A stretch of 31,264 nt of DNA from DASVLX01 sp035552275 (GCA_035552275.1 DASZLR010000261.1:1-31264); one strand, 5' to 3'. Positions 22,191 through 30,134 are shown, counted from the stretch's first letter. Made by a program: numbers and translations. Notes: generated from the sequence alone by a model not told the origin.

Positions 22191-23012
22191 ATGTTCAGCA
22201 TCGGAGAATTCGCCAAGCACGGCCGGGTGTCGGTCCGGATGCTGCGTCACTACGACGCCATCGGGTTGCTTCGCCCGGCCAACGTCGACCCGTTCACCGG
22301 CTACCGCGGCTACCAGGCCGGCCAGTTGGCCCGGCTCAACCGCGTCATCGCGCTGAAGGACCTCGGCTTCACTCTCGACCAGGTGCGCCACATCCTGGAC
22401 GAGCGGGTGAGCGCCGAGCAACTGCGCGGAATGCTGCGGCTGCGGCGGGCCGAGCTGACGGCGGCTATCGAAGCCGACGCGGCCCGGCTGACGCGGGTCG
22501 AGGCGAGGCTCCGGACCATCGAAAGCGAGGGAACCATGCCCACCGAAGACGTCATCGTCAAGCGGCTCCCGGCCATGCGGGTGGCCGAGCTGACCGCCCC
22601 GGCGGCCGGCTACGCGCCGGAACACATCGGCCCGGTGATCAAGCCGCTGTGCGCCGAACTCGGCCGCCGGCTGGCCGCATCGACGCTGACCCCGACCGGG
22701 CAGCTCACCGCCTACTACGAGGACTCCCCGGACGGTGACGACACGATCATCGTCCACGCCGCCGTTCCGGTCCCGGCGGACGCGACACCAGTCGACTGTC
22801 TGTCTGTTGTGGAGCTTCCGGCGGTCGAGGCGGCCACTGTCGTGCATCGCGGCGCGATGGACGGCGTGCTGTGGACCTACCAGTCGCTGGCGCAGTGGAT
22901 CGACGCCAACGGATACCAGTTCGATGGCTACGCGCGGGAGCTGTACCTGGAGTGCCCGGAGGACGAGAACGCCTGGGTGACCGAACTGCAGGAACCGGTT
23001 ATTCGGCGCTGA
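22191..23012 (+). CDS. MerR-family regulator with GyrI-like effector domain
   Basis: A 273-residue regulator. The MerR winged helix is at 1-70 (FSIGEFAKHGRVSVRMLRHY, DAIGLLRPA, GYRGYQAGQLARL). A dimerisation coiled coil (about 75-112) follows, then a GyrI-like/AraC effector-binding domain (about 120-273) with AYYEDSP and the usual C-terminal ELYLECP. Such proteins sense bulky, often cationic or aromatic compounds and turn on efflux or detoxification genes. The ATG at 22191 has GGGAG five bases upstream and a MerR-type dyad just before it. It diverges from the ECF42 unit and is convergent with the TetR gene, whose coding end it overlaps by 14 bases. Its targets beyond itself are not evident. 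Confidence 0.9.
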   Translation: MFSIGEFAKHGRVSVRMLRHYDAIGLLRPANVDPFTGYRGYQAGQLARLNRVIALKDLGFTLDQVRHILDERVSAEQLRGMLRLRRAELTAAIEADAARLTRVEARLRTIESEGTMPTEDVIVKRLPAMRVAELTAPAAGYAPEHIGPVIKPLCAELGRRLAASTLTPTGQLTAYYEDSPDGDDTIIVHAAVPVPADATPVDCLSVVELPAVEAATVVHRGAMDGVLWTYQSLAQWIDANGYQFDGYARELYLECPEDENAWVTELQEPVIRR

Positions 23013-23619
23013 TCGCCGGCCACAGCGCGTCCACGGCGCGGTCGGCCAGGTCCGCGTGGATCTCGCCGGTGCGGATGTAGTCGGCGAAATAGCAGCCGTA
23101 CAACAGGGTCGAGATCTGGTCGATGTCCAAATCGGACCTGAGCCGGCGGCGCCATTGCAACTCCTGCAAGGTTTCCATCAGCCGCCGCATCCGCGGCTCG
23201 ATGGCGTGCTCGCGGAAGATGTGGATCAGCTCGGGGGTGTGCGTGTCCTCCGCGAGCACGCTGCCGATCAGGCCGACGGCGCGCCGCTCGCCGTTGTTCG
23301 GGCTCAGCCGGCGCAACTCCGCCTTCACCGCGTCGATCGCCGGCACGCCGTCCAGGTCCAGCGGCGGCAGGCTGGCCTGCTCGCGGCGAAACGACAGGTC
23401 CAGCGCGGCGATTACCAGATCGCGCTTGCCCGGCCAACGCCGGTAGATCGTCGGCCGGCTGACCCCGGCGTCCGCGGCGATGTCGGCGATGGTCATCCGG
23501 CTGTATCCGTCCACGGCGAGCCGGCCGATGACCGCGCGCATGACCATGTCCTCGATGCCGGGATCGCGCGGCCGCCCAGGTGGTCGGGCCTGCCTGGTGC
23601 CCTCGACGCCCTCGGTCAT
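22999..23619 (-). CDS. TetR-family repressor
   Basis: A 206-residue TetR-type regulator. The N-terminal helix-turn-helix is MTIADIAADAGVSRPTIYRR (about 42-61), preceded by an RPPGRPRDPGIEDMVMRA arm. The C-terminal helical domain (about 80-206) would bind the inducer and dimerise; WRRRLRSDLDID and YGCYFADYIRTGEIH are typical of the TetR_C_16-like group. The ATG at 23619 has AAGGAGG upstream. The gene diverges from the EhpF-like enzyme gene across a 150-bp region with a dyad, so it most likely represses that gene, the reductase and perhaps the efflux pump. Its 3' end overlaps the MerR gene by 14 bases, convergently. Confidence 0.92.
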   Translation of the reverse strand: MTEGVEGTRQARPPGRPRDPGIEDMVMRAVIGRLAVDGYSRMTIADIAADAGVSRPTIYRRWPGKRDLVIAALDLSFRREQASLPPLDLDGVPAIDAVKAELRRLSPNNGERRAVGLIGSVLAEDTHTPELIHIFREHAIEPRMRRLMETLQELQWRRRLRSDLDIDQISTLLYGCYFADYIRTGEIHADLADRAVDALWPAISAE

Positions 23620-23659
23620 CCGGGCCTCCTTCGGTCCGGTGCAGGGTAGCTCACATTTA

Positions 23660-23686
23660 GATTACTTGACTGAAACGTAAATCAAG
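23660..23686. promoter_or_regulatory. Divergent operator region, TetR gene / EhpF-like gene
   Basis: An AT-rich patch in GC-rich DNA. CTTGA (23665-23669) and TCAAG (23682-23686) form a dyad with a 12-base centre, and GATTAC (23660-23665) with GTAAATC (23677-23683) form a second, imperfect one. TTGATT on the minus strand (23685-23680) could serve as a -35 for the TetR gene. A TetR repressor site is expected here. Confidence 0.5.
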
Positions 23687-23769
23687 CGCACGGTGGTGTT
23701 GTGACGTTGAGCTTCCGAGTGGGCGCTCAACGTGGTCAAGCTGAGCAAATCGAGGGATCGGAGACCGTC

Positions 23770-24897
23770 ATGGCCGTGCTGGGTGACATCGAACCCGTGC
23801 TGGATCTTCCGCTCGGGCAGGACCCGGACCCCGACGAGTTCGTCCAGGCCGCGATGCGCTGGCATTTCGGCCCGGACACCGGCTCGCCCTACTGGCTGGA
23901 CCGGGCGAAGACGCTGGATTTCGACCCACGCGCCGACGTCAAGACCTTCGAGGATCTGGCGCTGTTCCCCAACACGGTCAACGAGCTGCGCGATGTCCGC
24001 GCCGAGGACCTGATCCCGCGTGGCTATGGCGGCCGGGCCAAGGTGATCGGCGTCTTCGAGAGCGGCGGCACGACCGGAGCGCCGAAGCGGGTGGTGTTCC
24101 TCGACGACTGGCAGCGGCGCAGCATCGCCTGGACACACCGGAATCTGGACGCACACGGCGTGCCGCGCGACGTCAACTGGCTGGGCGTGGTGCCCACCGG
24201 GCCGCACATGATCGGCCGATTCCTGGTGCAGCAGGCCGAAGAACGCGGTGGCATCGGTTTCACCATCGACATGGACCCGCGCTGGGTGAAGAAGCTCATC
24301 GCCGCCGGCAAGGCCGATGAGGCGGGCGGCTACGCCGATCACCTGGTCGAGCAGGCCGGCCATCTGCTGCGCACCCAGGACATCGGGGTGCTGATGACGA
24401 CTCCGCCGATGCTGGAACGCCTGGCGCGCAACGAGGAACTGGTCGAGCTGGTGAACGCGAAGGTGCGGGCGATCGTCTGGGGCGGCGCGCACCTGGACGC
24501 CGACACCCGACAGCTGCTGCGCACCGAGGTGTTTCCCGGCGTCACGCTGTACGGCAACTACGGCAGCACGATGATCCTCGGCGGCACCACCGAACGGCTA
24601 GCCGATGCCGATTCCGGCTCCGCTGCCGGATCAGCCGATCTTTGCGTGTTCGACACATACTCGCCGTATATCACGTTTTCCGTGGTGGACCCGGAAACCG
24701 GCCGTCCGGTCGGCTACGGCGAGCGCGGGCAGGTGGTGATGAACCACGTCAGCCGCAGCGCGCTGCTACCCAACAACCTGGAGCGCGACAACGCCACCCG
24801 GATCGAGGGACCGGCCGGCCAGGTCGGCGACTCGGTCGCGGATGTCACGCCGGTGGCCACCTTCGACAACGAGGCCGTCATCGAGGGGGTGTACTGA
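23770..24897 (+). CDS. EhpF-like truncated adenylate-forming enzyme
   Basis: A 375-residue ANL-superfamily protein that ends after the large N-terminal domain; the roughly 110-residue C-terminal domain of normal CoA ligases is absent. The P-loop is ESGGTTGAPKR (97-107), and YGNYGST lies near 258-264. Length, missing lid domain and the MNHVSRSALLPNNLERD segment match EhpF, which acts with EhpG in griseoluteic acid (phenazine) biosynthesis in Pantoea. The enzyme would adenylate an aromatic carboxylate. The ATG at 23770 has GGAG six bases upstream; the frame stays open a further 23 codons but without a ribosome site. The acyl reductase gene follows with a one-base gap. No phenazine core genes are in the window, so the true substrate is open. 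Confidence 0.82.
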   Translation: MAVLGDIEPVLDLPLGQDPDPDEFVQAAMRWHFGPDTGSPYWLDRAKTLDFDPRADVKTFEDLALFPNTVNELRDVRAEDLIPRGYGGRAKVIGVFESGGTTGAPKRVVFLDDWQRRSIAWTHRNLDAHGVPRDVNWLGVVPTGPHMIGRFLVQQAEERGGIGFTIDMDPRWVKKLIAAGKADEAGGYADHLVEQAGHLLRTQDIGVLMTTPPMLERLARNEELVELVNAKVRAIVWGGAHLDADTRQLLRTEVFPGVTLYGNYGSTMILGGTTERLADADSGSAAGSADLCVFDTYSPYITFSVVDPETGRPVGYGERGQVVMNHVSRSALLPNNLERDNATRIEGPAGQVGDSVADVTPVATFDNEAVIEGVY

Positions 24898-24898
24898 G

Positions 24899-26269
24899 GT
24901 GGGCGAGTTGATCCAACTGGACGCGCTCGGTGCCAACGGCCCGTACCGGGCCCGCAACCGTCAGTCCATTGTGGATGTCACCGGGAATCCGGTGGCCGAG
25001 CTGAGCCTGGTGCCCCGGTTGTTCGTCACCCGGACGATGGCGGCGTTGCACAAGGCGACCGAACTCGGCGTGGACGAGCGGGTCGCGGCGATCGGCGCGG
25101 CCGGGCGGGCGTTCGCCAGCGGCACGGTGGCCGGCCTGACGGCGGATCAGTACCAGCACCTGGTGTCCCGGGTCTCCGGGATGCCGATCTCGGTGGTGCG
25201 GGCGGCAACGGAGTCCACCGCGCGGGCGGCGGCCGAGGCGTACCGCAGCGTCTGGCAGGCGCGTCCGGCCGGCGCGGTGGCGGACTGGCGTCACCCGCTG
25301 ACCCGCACGGGTCGGGCGGTGTGGACCCGGCGCGGCGAGGTGTTCGCGGTGCACGCCGCCGGCAACCATCCCGGCGTGCACGGCCTGTGGCTGGAAGCCC
25401 TGGCATTGGGCTACCGGGTCGCGGTGCGGCCCTCGCGGCGCGAGCCGTTCACCCCGTACCGGCTGGTGACCGCGTTGCGGGAAGCCGGTTTCGGCCCGGA
25501 TCGGGTGGTGCTGCTGCCCACCGACCACGACGCCGCCGACGAGATCCTGCGCGCCGCCGACCTCGGCATGGTGTACGGCGGCGAGGACGTGGTGCGCAAG
25601 TACGGCGCGGACCGGCGGATTCTGCCGCAGGGGCCGGGCCGGTCGAAGATCCTCATCACGGCCGACCAGGACTGGCGCGACCATCTGGACACGATCGTCG
25701 CCTCGGTCAGCCATCAGGGCGGCACCGCCTGCGTGAACACCACCGCCGTGCTGGTGGAGGGCGATCCGGCGCCGTTGGCCTGGGCGCTCGCCGACGCGCT
25801 GTCCGTGATTCCCAGCCTGCCACCGGAAGACGAGAAGGCGGTGCTGCCGGTGCAGCCGGTCGCCACCGCCCGCTCGTTCGAGAAGTACTTGCTGGACAAG
25901 GCGATCGGCACCACAGCGTGGCTCGGCGGCGACGGTGTGGTGGAGGAATTGGGCGATGGCAGCGCGGTGCTGCGGCCGGCCGTGCACCAGGTCGACCGGC
26001 CCGACGCCGAACAACTCGGCTTGGAGCTGGCGTTCCCGTGCGTCTGGGTCGGACCGTGGGACCGTTCCGCCGGCATCGCGCCCCTGCGGAACTCACTGGT
26101 GTTGACGGTCATCACCGAGGAAGATCGGATTGTCGACAATCTGCTTGCCGACCCGACGATCGCCAACGTCTATATCGGCGACCATCCGACCTACTGGATC
26201 GAGCCCGGCATCCCGCACGACGGTTACCTGGCCGACTTCCTGATGCGCACCAAGGCCGTCATCCGCTGA
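24899..26269 (+). CDS. Aldehyde-dehydrogenase-superfamily acyl reductase (EhpG/LuxC-like)
   Basis: A 456-residue NAD(P)-dependent enzyme of the aldehyde dehydrogenase fold, in the branch that reduces activated acyl groups. The nucleotide-binding region reads VHAAGNHPGVHGLWLEALAL, then YRVAVRPSRREPF. The nucleophile is Cys278 in HQGGTACVNTT. The typical ALDH ending EXGXP is changed to ELAFPCVWVGPW. Together with the preceding EhpF-like enzyme it would convert a carboxylic acid, via an acyl-adenylate or thioester, to an aldehyde. The GTG at 24899 lies one base after the previous stop, with GAGGGGG nine bases upstream inside that gene. Coupled translation implies a fixed ratio of the two. Its 3' end carries a 15-bp sequence that is repeated after the stop. 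Confidence 0.82.
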   Translation: MGELIQLDALGANGPYRARNRQSIVDVTGNPVAELSLVPRLFVTRTMAALHKATELGVDERVAAIGAAGRAFASGTVAGLTADQYQHLVSRVSGMPISVVRAATESTARAAAEAYRSVWQARPAGAVADWRHPLTRTGRAVWTRRGEVFAVHAAGNHPGVHGLWLEALALGYRVAVRPSRREPFTPYRLVTALREAGFGPDRVVLLPTDHDAADEILRAADLGMVYGGEDVVRKYGADRRILPQGPGRSKILITADQDWRDHLDTIVASVSHQGGTACVNTTAVLVEGDPAPLAWALADALSVIPSLPPEDEKAVLPVQPVATARSFEKYLLDKAIGTTAWLGGDGVVEELGDGSAVLRPAVHQVDRPDAEQLGLELAFPCVWVGPWDRSAGIAPLRNSLVLTVITEEDRIVDNLLADPTIANVYIGDHPTYWIEPGIPHDGYLADFLMRTKAVIR

Positions 26270-26298
26270 CGGGCGTCTTGGCTATCCGCTGACGGGCG
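26261..26298 (+). repeat. 15-bp direct repeat across the reductase stop codon
   Basis: ATCCGCTGACGGGCG occurs at 26261-26275, covering the last codons and TGA of the reductase gene, and again at 26284-26298. The copies are identical and eight bases apart. It is probably a slippage duplication of the gene end; a target-site scar is possible but no element lies between. Confidence 0.7.
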
Positions 26299-26322
26299 GC
26301 GAGTCTCGTTCTGGCTACCGAT

Positions 26323-26390
26323 TTATCATTATATCGATAACTTCAGTGACAACTGAAATTGACTCCTACCCCGCCGCGCGGAGATAGGCT
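26323..26390 (+). promoter_or_regulatory. AT-rich promoter/operator of the efflux pump gene
   Basis: A conspicuously AT-rich patch holds a perfect inverted repeat, TTCAGT-GACA-ACTGAA (26342-26357), and a second pair TTATC (26323-26327) / GATAA (26336-26340) that encloses the palindrome TATCGATA. TTGACT (26359-26364) with GATAGG (26383-26388, spacer 18) is a likely promoter. The inverted repeat touches the -35, where a repressor would block polymerase. ACTGAAA also occurs at 23669-23675 beside the TetR gene. Confidence 0.6.
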
Positions 26391-26444
26391 CGCCACCGAA
26401 ATAGTCGACTCATGGACATGAACGGGCCTGGAGGGGAGGGGTCG

Positions 26445-26492
26445 ATGTCTGATCGACTCGACGGCACGGCGGCCTGGGTGACCGATGAGTGA
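26445..26492 (+). CDS. Leader ORF of the efflux pump gene (15 codons)
   Basis: ATG at 26445 opens MSDRLDGTAAWVTDE, ending at TGA 26490-26492. The purine-rich GGAGGGGAGGGG (26430-26441) directly ahead is the only strong ribosome site between the promoter and the pump gene. The leader ends eight bases inside the pump gene (ATGAGTGA), and an in-frame stop at 26479-26481 prevents the pump frame from starting earlier. Pump translation therefore probably depends on ribosomes finishing the leader. An in-frame ATG at 26412 could lengthen the leader to 26 residues but has no ribosome site. Confidence 0.5.
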   Translation: MSDRLDGTAAWVTDE

Positions 26493-28029
26493 CACCGCCG
26501 CCGCGCTCCCCGGCACCGCCCTCCGCTACGGCACCGGGGCCGGTCGCTGGGTGATCCTGGCGACCGTGCTCGGCTCCGGCATCACCGCGCTGGACAGCAC
26601 CGTGGTCGGCATCGGGCTGCCGGCGATCGGCAAGGAGTTCCACATCGGCGTCGACGGTCTACAGTGGACTGTCAACGCGTATACCGTGACGCTGGCCGGT
26701 CTGCTGCTGCTCGGCGGCTCGCTGGGCGACCGGTTCGGCCGGCGACGGGTGTTCCTTATCGGTGTGGTGTGGTTCGCGGTCGCGTCCCTGCTGTGCGGGA
26801 TCGCGCCGAACGCGCCGACGCTGGTGATCGCCCGCGCGTTGCAGGGCGTCGGTGGGGCGCTGCTGATGCCGGGCAGCCTGGCCATTCTGGAGGCGTCGTT
26901 CGCCGACGGCGACCGGGCGCGGGCGATCGGCGCCTGGTCCGGACTGGGCGGCGTGGCAACGGCGATCGGGCCGTTCGTCGGGGGCTACCTCATCAACGCG
27001 GTGTCCTGGCGGCTGATCTTCTACATCAACCTGCCGCTGGCGGCGGCGGTGATCGTGATCGCGCTTCGGCACGTGCCCGAATCACGCGATCCGCGCGCCG
27101 CCAAGTCCTCCGATGTCACCGGTGCGGCGCTGGCGGCGTTGGGCCTGGCCGGCGTCACCTACGGCCTGACCGAAGGCCCCACGCACGGCTGGAACTCGGC
27201 GGCGGTGCTCGGATCGCTGTTCGCGGGCGTGCTCGCGCTGGCGTTGTTCCTGCTGGTCGAGGCGCGCGGCAGGGCGCCGATGATGCCACTGGGCGTGTTC
27301 CGCTCCCGGCAGTTCAGCGCGGCCAACGCGGTCACCTTCATCGTCTACGCGGCGCTGGGTGGCGCGCTGTTCCTGGTCCCGGTGGTGTTGCAGTCCGGCG
27401 CCGGTTACAGCCCGTTGCAGGCGGGCGTGTCATTGTTGCCGATCACCGCGATCATGCTGGCGTTCTCGGCCCGCTCGGCGGCGCTGTCCGCGCGGATCGG
27501 ACCCCGGTTGCAGATGAGCGTCGGGCCGATCGTGGTCGCCGGTGGGATGGCGCTGTTCACCCTGGTCGGCACCGGCGGCGACTACTTCACCGAGGTCCTG
27601 CCGCCGGTGCTGCTGTTGGCCGCCGGGCTGGCCATCACCGTCGCCCCGCTGACCGCGACCGCGCTGTCCGCCGCGCCGCCCGAGCACGCCGGGGTCGCGT
27701 CGGCTGTCAACAACACCGTGGCGCGGTCCGGCACGCTGATCGCGGTGGCCGTGCTGCCGGCCGCGGCGGCGATCACCGGCACCAGCTACCTGCATCCGGC
27801 AGAGCTCGTCGCCGGTTTCCACACCGCCGTGCTGGTGGCCGCCGTCGCCTGCGCGGCCGGCGGGGTGCTGGCGGCGTTGACCATCCGCAACCGGCCCGCG
27901 GCGGACCGGCGGCCGGCCGCCACGCACCACCACAGCTGTCCGCTGGACGGTCCGCCGCAGCACGCGGATCGAGGGTCAGTTGTTGTTGACGAATTGTTGC
28001 GCCGCCCGCTCGCCGACCGAGATGGCTGA
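26485..28029 (+). CDS. DHA2-family (14-TM) MFS drug efflux transporter
   Basis: A 514-residue EmrB/QacA-type proton-driven exporter. The first helix carries LDSTVVGIGLPAIG, the DHA2 motif; motif A is GDRFGRRRVF (about 81-90); motif C-like GxLxGPxxGG is seen as AIGPFVGGYL. Alternating hydrophobic segments run to about residue 470. The tail after HSCPLDGPP, where related pumps usually end, is about 23 residues longer and of irregular composition, possibly from loss of a stop. The ATG at 26485 has only a weak ribosome site and overlaps a leader ORF. It follows the EhpF/reductase pair on the same strand, and efflux of their product or a related toxic aromatic is the likely role. Regulation by the TetR protein is inferred. 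Confidence 0.92.
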   Translation: MSDTAAALPGTALRYGTGAGRWVILATVLGSGITALDSTVVGIGLPAIGKEFHIGVDGLQWTVNAYTVTLAGLLLLGGSLGDRFGRRRVFLIGVVWFAVASLLCGIAPNAPTLVIARALQGVGGALLMPGSLAILEASFADGDRARAIGAWSGLGGVATAIGPFVGGYLINAVSWRLIFYINLPLAAAVIVIALRHVPESRDPRAAKSSDVTGAALAALGLAGVTYGLTEGPTHGWNSAAVLGSLFAGVLALALFLLVEARGRAPMMPLGVFRSRQFSAANAVTFIVYAALGGALFLVPVVLQSGAGYSPLQAGVSLLPITAIMLAFSARSAALSARIGPRLQMSVGPIVVAGGMALFTLVGTGGDYFTEVLPPVLLLAAGLAITVAPLTATALSAAPPEHAGVASAVNNTVARSGTLIAVAVLPAAAAITGTSYLHPAELVAGFHTAVLVAAVACAAGGVLAALTIRNRPAADRRPAATHHHSCPLDGPPQHADRGSVVVDELLRRPLADRDG

Positions 28030-28099
28030 ATCGCATGAGACGGAACGGGGACACGTTCGCGGCCCCTCCGAATCTTGCGGGACATCCGCACCCGATCGA

Positions 28100-28133
28100 C
28101 GGGGGCATGCGCAAAGAGCCTGGCGTGCCCCCG
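28100..28133. terminator. Strong bidirectional terminator hairpin
   Basis: CGGGGGCATGC (28100-28110) pairs with GCGTGCCCCCG (28123-28133): eleven pairs, one of them G-T, around a 12-base loop. It lies between the ends of two convergent genes (efflux pump and VOC protein) and should stop transcripts from both sides. No long T-run follows. Confidence 0.75.
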
Positions 28134-28135
28134 TC

Positions 28136-28570
28136 TCAGTCGAGACAGAACTCGTTGCCTTCGATGTCCTGCATCACGATGCACGACTCGTCGTAGCCAT
28201 CGGCAGGCAGTAGTCGCTCGCGTACCGCGCCGAGCGCGACCAGTCGTGCGCACTCGGCTTCGAGTGCGGCCAATCGCTGTTCACCCACGAGCCCGGTGCC
28301 GACTCGCACGTCAAGATGCAGCCGATTCTTGACGACCTTGCCTTCGGGAACACGCTGGAAGAACAGTCGCGGGCCCACACCTGAGGGATCAACGCACGCG
28401 AACGCCGAACCCTGACGTTCAGGTGGCAGCGAGCGATCGAAATCGTCCCAGGTAGCAAACCCCTCCGGTGGTGGTGGCACGACGTATCCCAACACCTCGC
28501 ACCAGAAACGAGCGACGCGTTCAGGTACCGCGCAGTCGAAGGTGACCTGGATCTGTCTGACCGACGCCAT
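28136..28570 (-). CDS. Small VOC/glyoxalase-like protein
   Basis: A 144-residue glyoxalase-like (Glyoxalase_6-type) protein with two short VOC half-domains. Visible landmarks are IQVTFDCAVPERVARFWCEV, a CVDPSGVGPRLFFQ strand pair, NRLHLDVRV and the ending VMQDIEGNEFCLD. The final Glu in GNEFCL and the His in LHLDV are usual metal or ligand positions. Substrates of this family are largely unknown; several bind or inactivate antibiotics. The ATG at 28570 has GGTGGG upstream; an open frame extends 18 codons further without support. It lies 31 bases after the UDP-glucose dehydrogenase stop, on the same strand, and may be cotranscribed. Its codons are less GC-biased than those of its neighbours, a hint of separate origin. 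Confidence 0.8.
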   Translation of the reverse strand: MASVRQIQVTFDCAVPERVARFWCEVLGYVVPPPPEGFATWDDFDRSLPPERQGSAFACVDPSGVGPRLFFQRVPEGKVVKNRLHLDVRVGTGLVGEQRLAALEAECARLVALGAVRERLLPADGYDESCIVMQDIEGNEFCLD

Positions 28571-28601
28571 CGGCCCACCATAGTGGCGCGCTCGGCCAGA
28601 C

Positions 28602-29972
28602 TCACTGGCCGGAAGGCCCCGCATGGTTCTCGGCGATTTCGGTGTTTTCCAGGCCGCGGACGCCCGGCGGGCGGATGCCCAGGCCGTGGTAGGTGAACCC
28701 GGCGCGGGTGAGGATGGCCGGGTCCAGCAGGTTTCTGGTGTCGATCATGGTCGGGCGCTGCATGTGGGTGGCGAGGGTGGCCCAGTCCAGGGTGCGGAAC
28801 TGGGGCCATTCGGTGAGCAGCAGCAGCCCGTGCGCGTCCTTGGCGGCCTGGGCCGGATCGTCGACCAGGCTGATGCCGGCCAGCGCCGGGTGATCACTGT
28901 CCGGGGTGAGCGTCGGGTCGTGCGCGGTGAGGGTGGCGCCGGCCTGGTGCAGCAGGGCGGCGATGGCCAGCGCGGGGGAGTCGCGCAGGTCGTCGGTGCC
29001 AGCCTTGAAGGTCAGCCCGAGCACGCCGATCCGGATGCCGCGCAGGCTGCCGGTGCGCTTGCCGGTGATGGCCCGCCGGGTCTTGTCCAGGATGCGGTGG
29101 AACTGCCGGGTGTTGGTGTCGATGGTGGCCCGCAGCAACCGAAATTCGAAGTCGGCGCCGTCGGCCACCTGCAACAAGGCGTGCACGTCTTTGGGCAGGC
29201 ATGAGCCGCCCCAGCCCGGACCGGGGCGGAGGAACGCGTGGCCGATCCGCTTGTCGTGGCCCATCCCCTCGGTGACATCCCGGATGTCGGCCCCGAGGCG
29301 CTCGCACAGTTCGGCGATCGCGTTGACGTAGGACAGCTTCATCGCCAGGAAGCAGTTCGCCGCGTACTTGACCAGCTCGGCGCTGGCGGCGTCGGTGAGC
29401 ACGGTGGGCGCGCCGAGCCGGGCGTACAGCGCCGCGACCTTCTCGGCGGCGTCCTGCTGGTCGGCGCCGACCACCACCCGGTCGGGGTGCAGGAAGTCGC
29501 GGACCGCGGAGCCTTCGCGGAGGAATTCCGGGTTGGACACCACGGCGACGTCGTCGCGGTCCAACAGGTCGGCGGTGCGGGCGGCGGTGCCGACCGGAAC
29601 GGTGGACTTGTTCACCACCACCGCGCCCGGCGGCAGGATCAGCCGGATCTGCGCGGCCACGTTCTCCACCGCGGACAGGTCGGCGACGCCACCGACGCCC
29701 ATCGGGGTGGGCAGGCAGAGGTAGACGATCTCGGCGTCCCGGACGGCGGCGGCGGTGTCGGTGACGAACCGCAGCCGGCCCGACGCCAGTCCCTCGGAGA
29801 CGAGTTCGGGCAGGCCCGGCTCCAGGATGGCGACCTCGCCGTGGCAGAGGGCGTCGATCTTGGCCCGGTTGGTGTCGGCGCACACGACGCTGTGGCCGAG
29901 CGAGGCCAGACAGGCCCCGGTGGTCAGTCCCACATATCCGGTGCCGATCACCGCGACCGTTCGTGTGAACAA
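28602..29972 (-). CDS. ugd: UDP-glucose 6-dehydrogenase
   Basis: A 456-residue enzyme that oxidises UDP-glucose twice to UDP-glucuronate with NAD. The Rossmann fingerprint is VIGTGYVGLTTGACLASLGH (8-27), followed by LCLPTPMG and NKSTVPVGTA. The catalytic Cys258 is in GGSCLPKD with Asp262; Lys202 and Asn206 (VKYAANCFLAMK) complete the active site. GLTFKAGTDDLRDSPAL is the C-terminal domain signature. The start is a TTG at 29972 with GGGAGG five bases upstream; no ATG or GTG in frame would keep the complete Rossmann strand. The product feeds capsular polysaccharide, glucuronidated glycolipid or sugar-donor pathways. The gene diverges from a mannosyltransferase, consistent with an envelope-glycan locus, but no polymer gene cluster is visible. 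Confidence 0.94.
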   Translation of the reverse strand: MFTRTVAVIGTGYVGLTTGACLASLGHSVVCADTNRAKIDALCHGEVAILEPGLPELVSEGLASGRLRFVTDTAAAVRDAEIVYLCLPTPMGVGGVADLSAVENVAAQIRLILPPGAVVVNKSTVPVGTAARTADLLDRDDVAVVSNPEFLREGSAVRDFLHPDRVVVGADQQDAAEKVAALYARLGAPTVLTDAASAELVKYAANCFLAMKLSYVNAIAELCERLGADIRDVTEGMGHDKRIGHAFLRPGPGWGGSCLPKDVHALLQVADGADFEFRLLRATIDTNTRQFHRILDKTRRAITGKRTGSLRGIRIGVLGLTFKAGTDDLRDSPALAIAALLHQAGATLTAHDPTLTPDSDHPALAGISLVDDPAQAAKDAHGLLLLTEWPQFRTLDWATLATHMQRPTMIDTRNLLDPAILTRAGFTYHGLGIRPPGVRGLENTEIAENHAGPSGQ

Positions 29973-30118
29973 GACAGCCTCCCTATGCCGACCGGCGTCT
30001 ATGCAAGCATGCTCGTCAATCTGACGTGACGGGGCCTGTCCGGGCGGGTCCGGCGCGCGATTTTCATCATCAGTTCACCGCGCGGGTTCCGGGTCGGCAC
30101 GTTTTTCACACCATGCCC

Positions 30119-30134
30119 TAACATCGTCATCCCG
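30119..30134 (+). promoter_or_regulatory. Probable -10 element giving a leaderless mannosyltransferase transcript
   Basis: TAACAT (30119-30124) fits the actinobacterial TANNNT -10 and lies nine bases before the GTG at 30134. Transcription would start at or just before the start codon. There is no ribosome site upstream of the GTG and no clear -35 hexamer. Confidence 0.5.

Noticed and set aside
27976..28090. A minus-strand frame ending AISVGERAAQQFVNNN that looks like a protein C-terminus
   Set aside because: No start codon occurs in the frame on this side of the terminator hairpin. It could be a gene remnant but the evidence is too thin.
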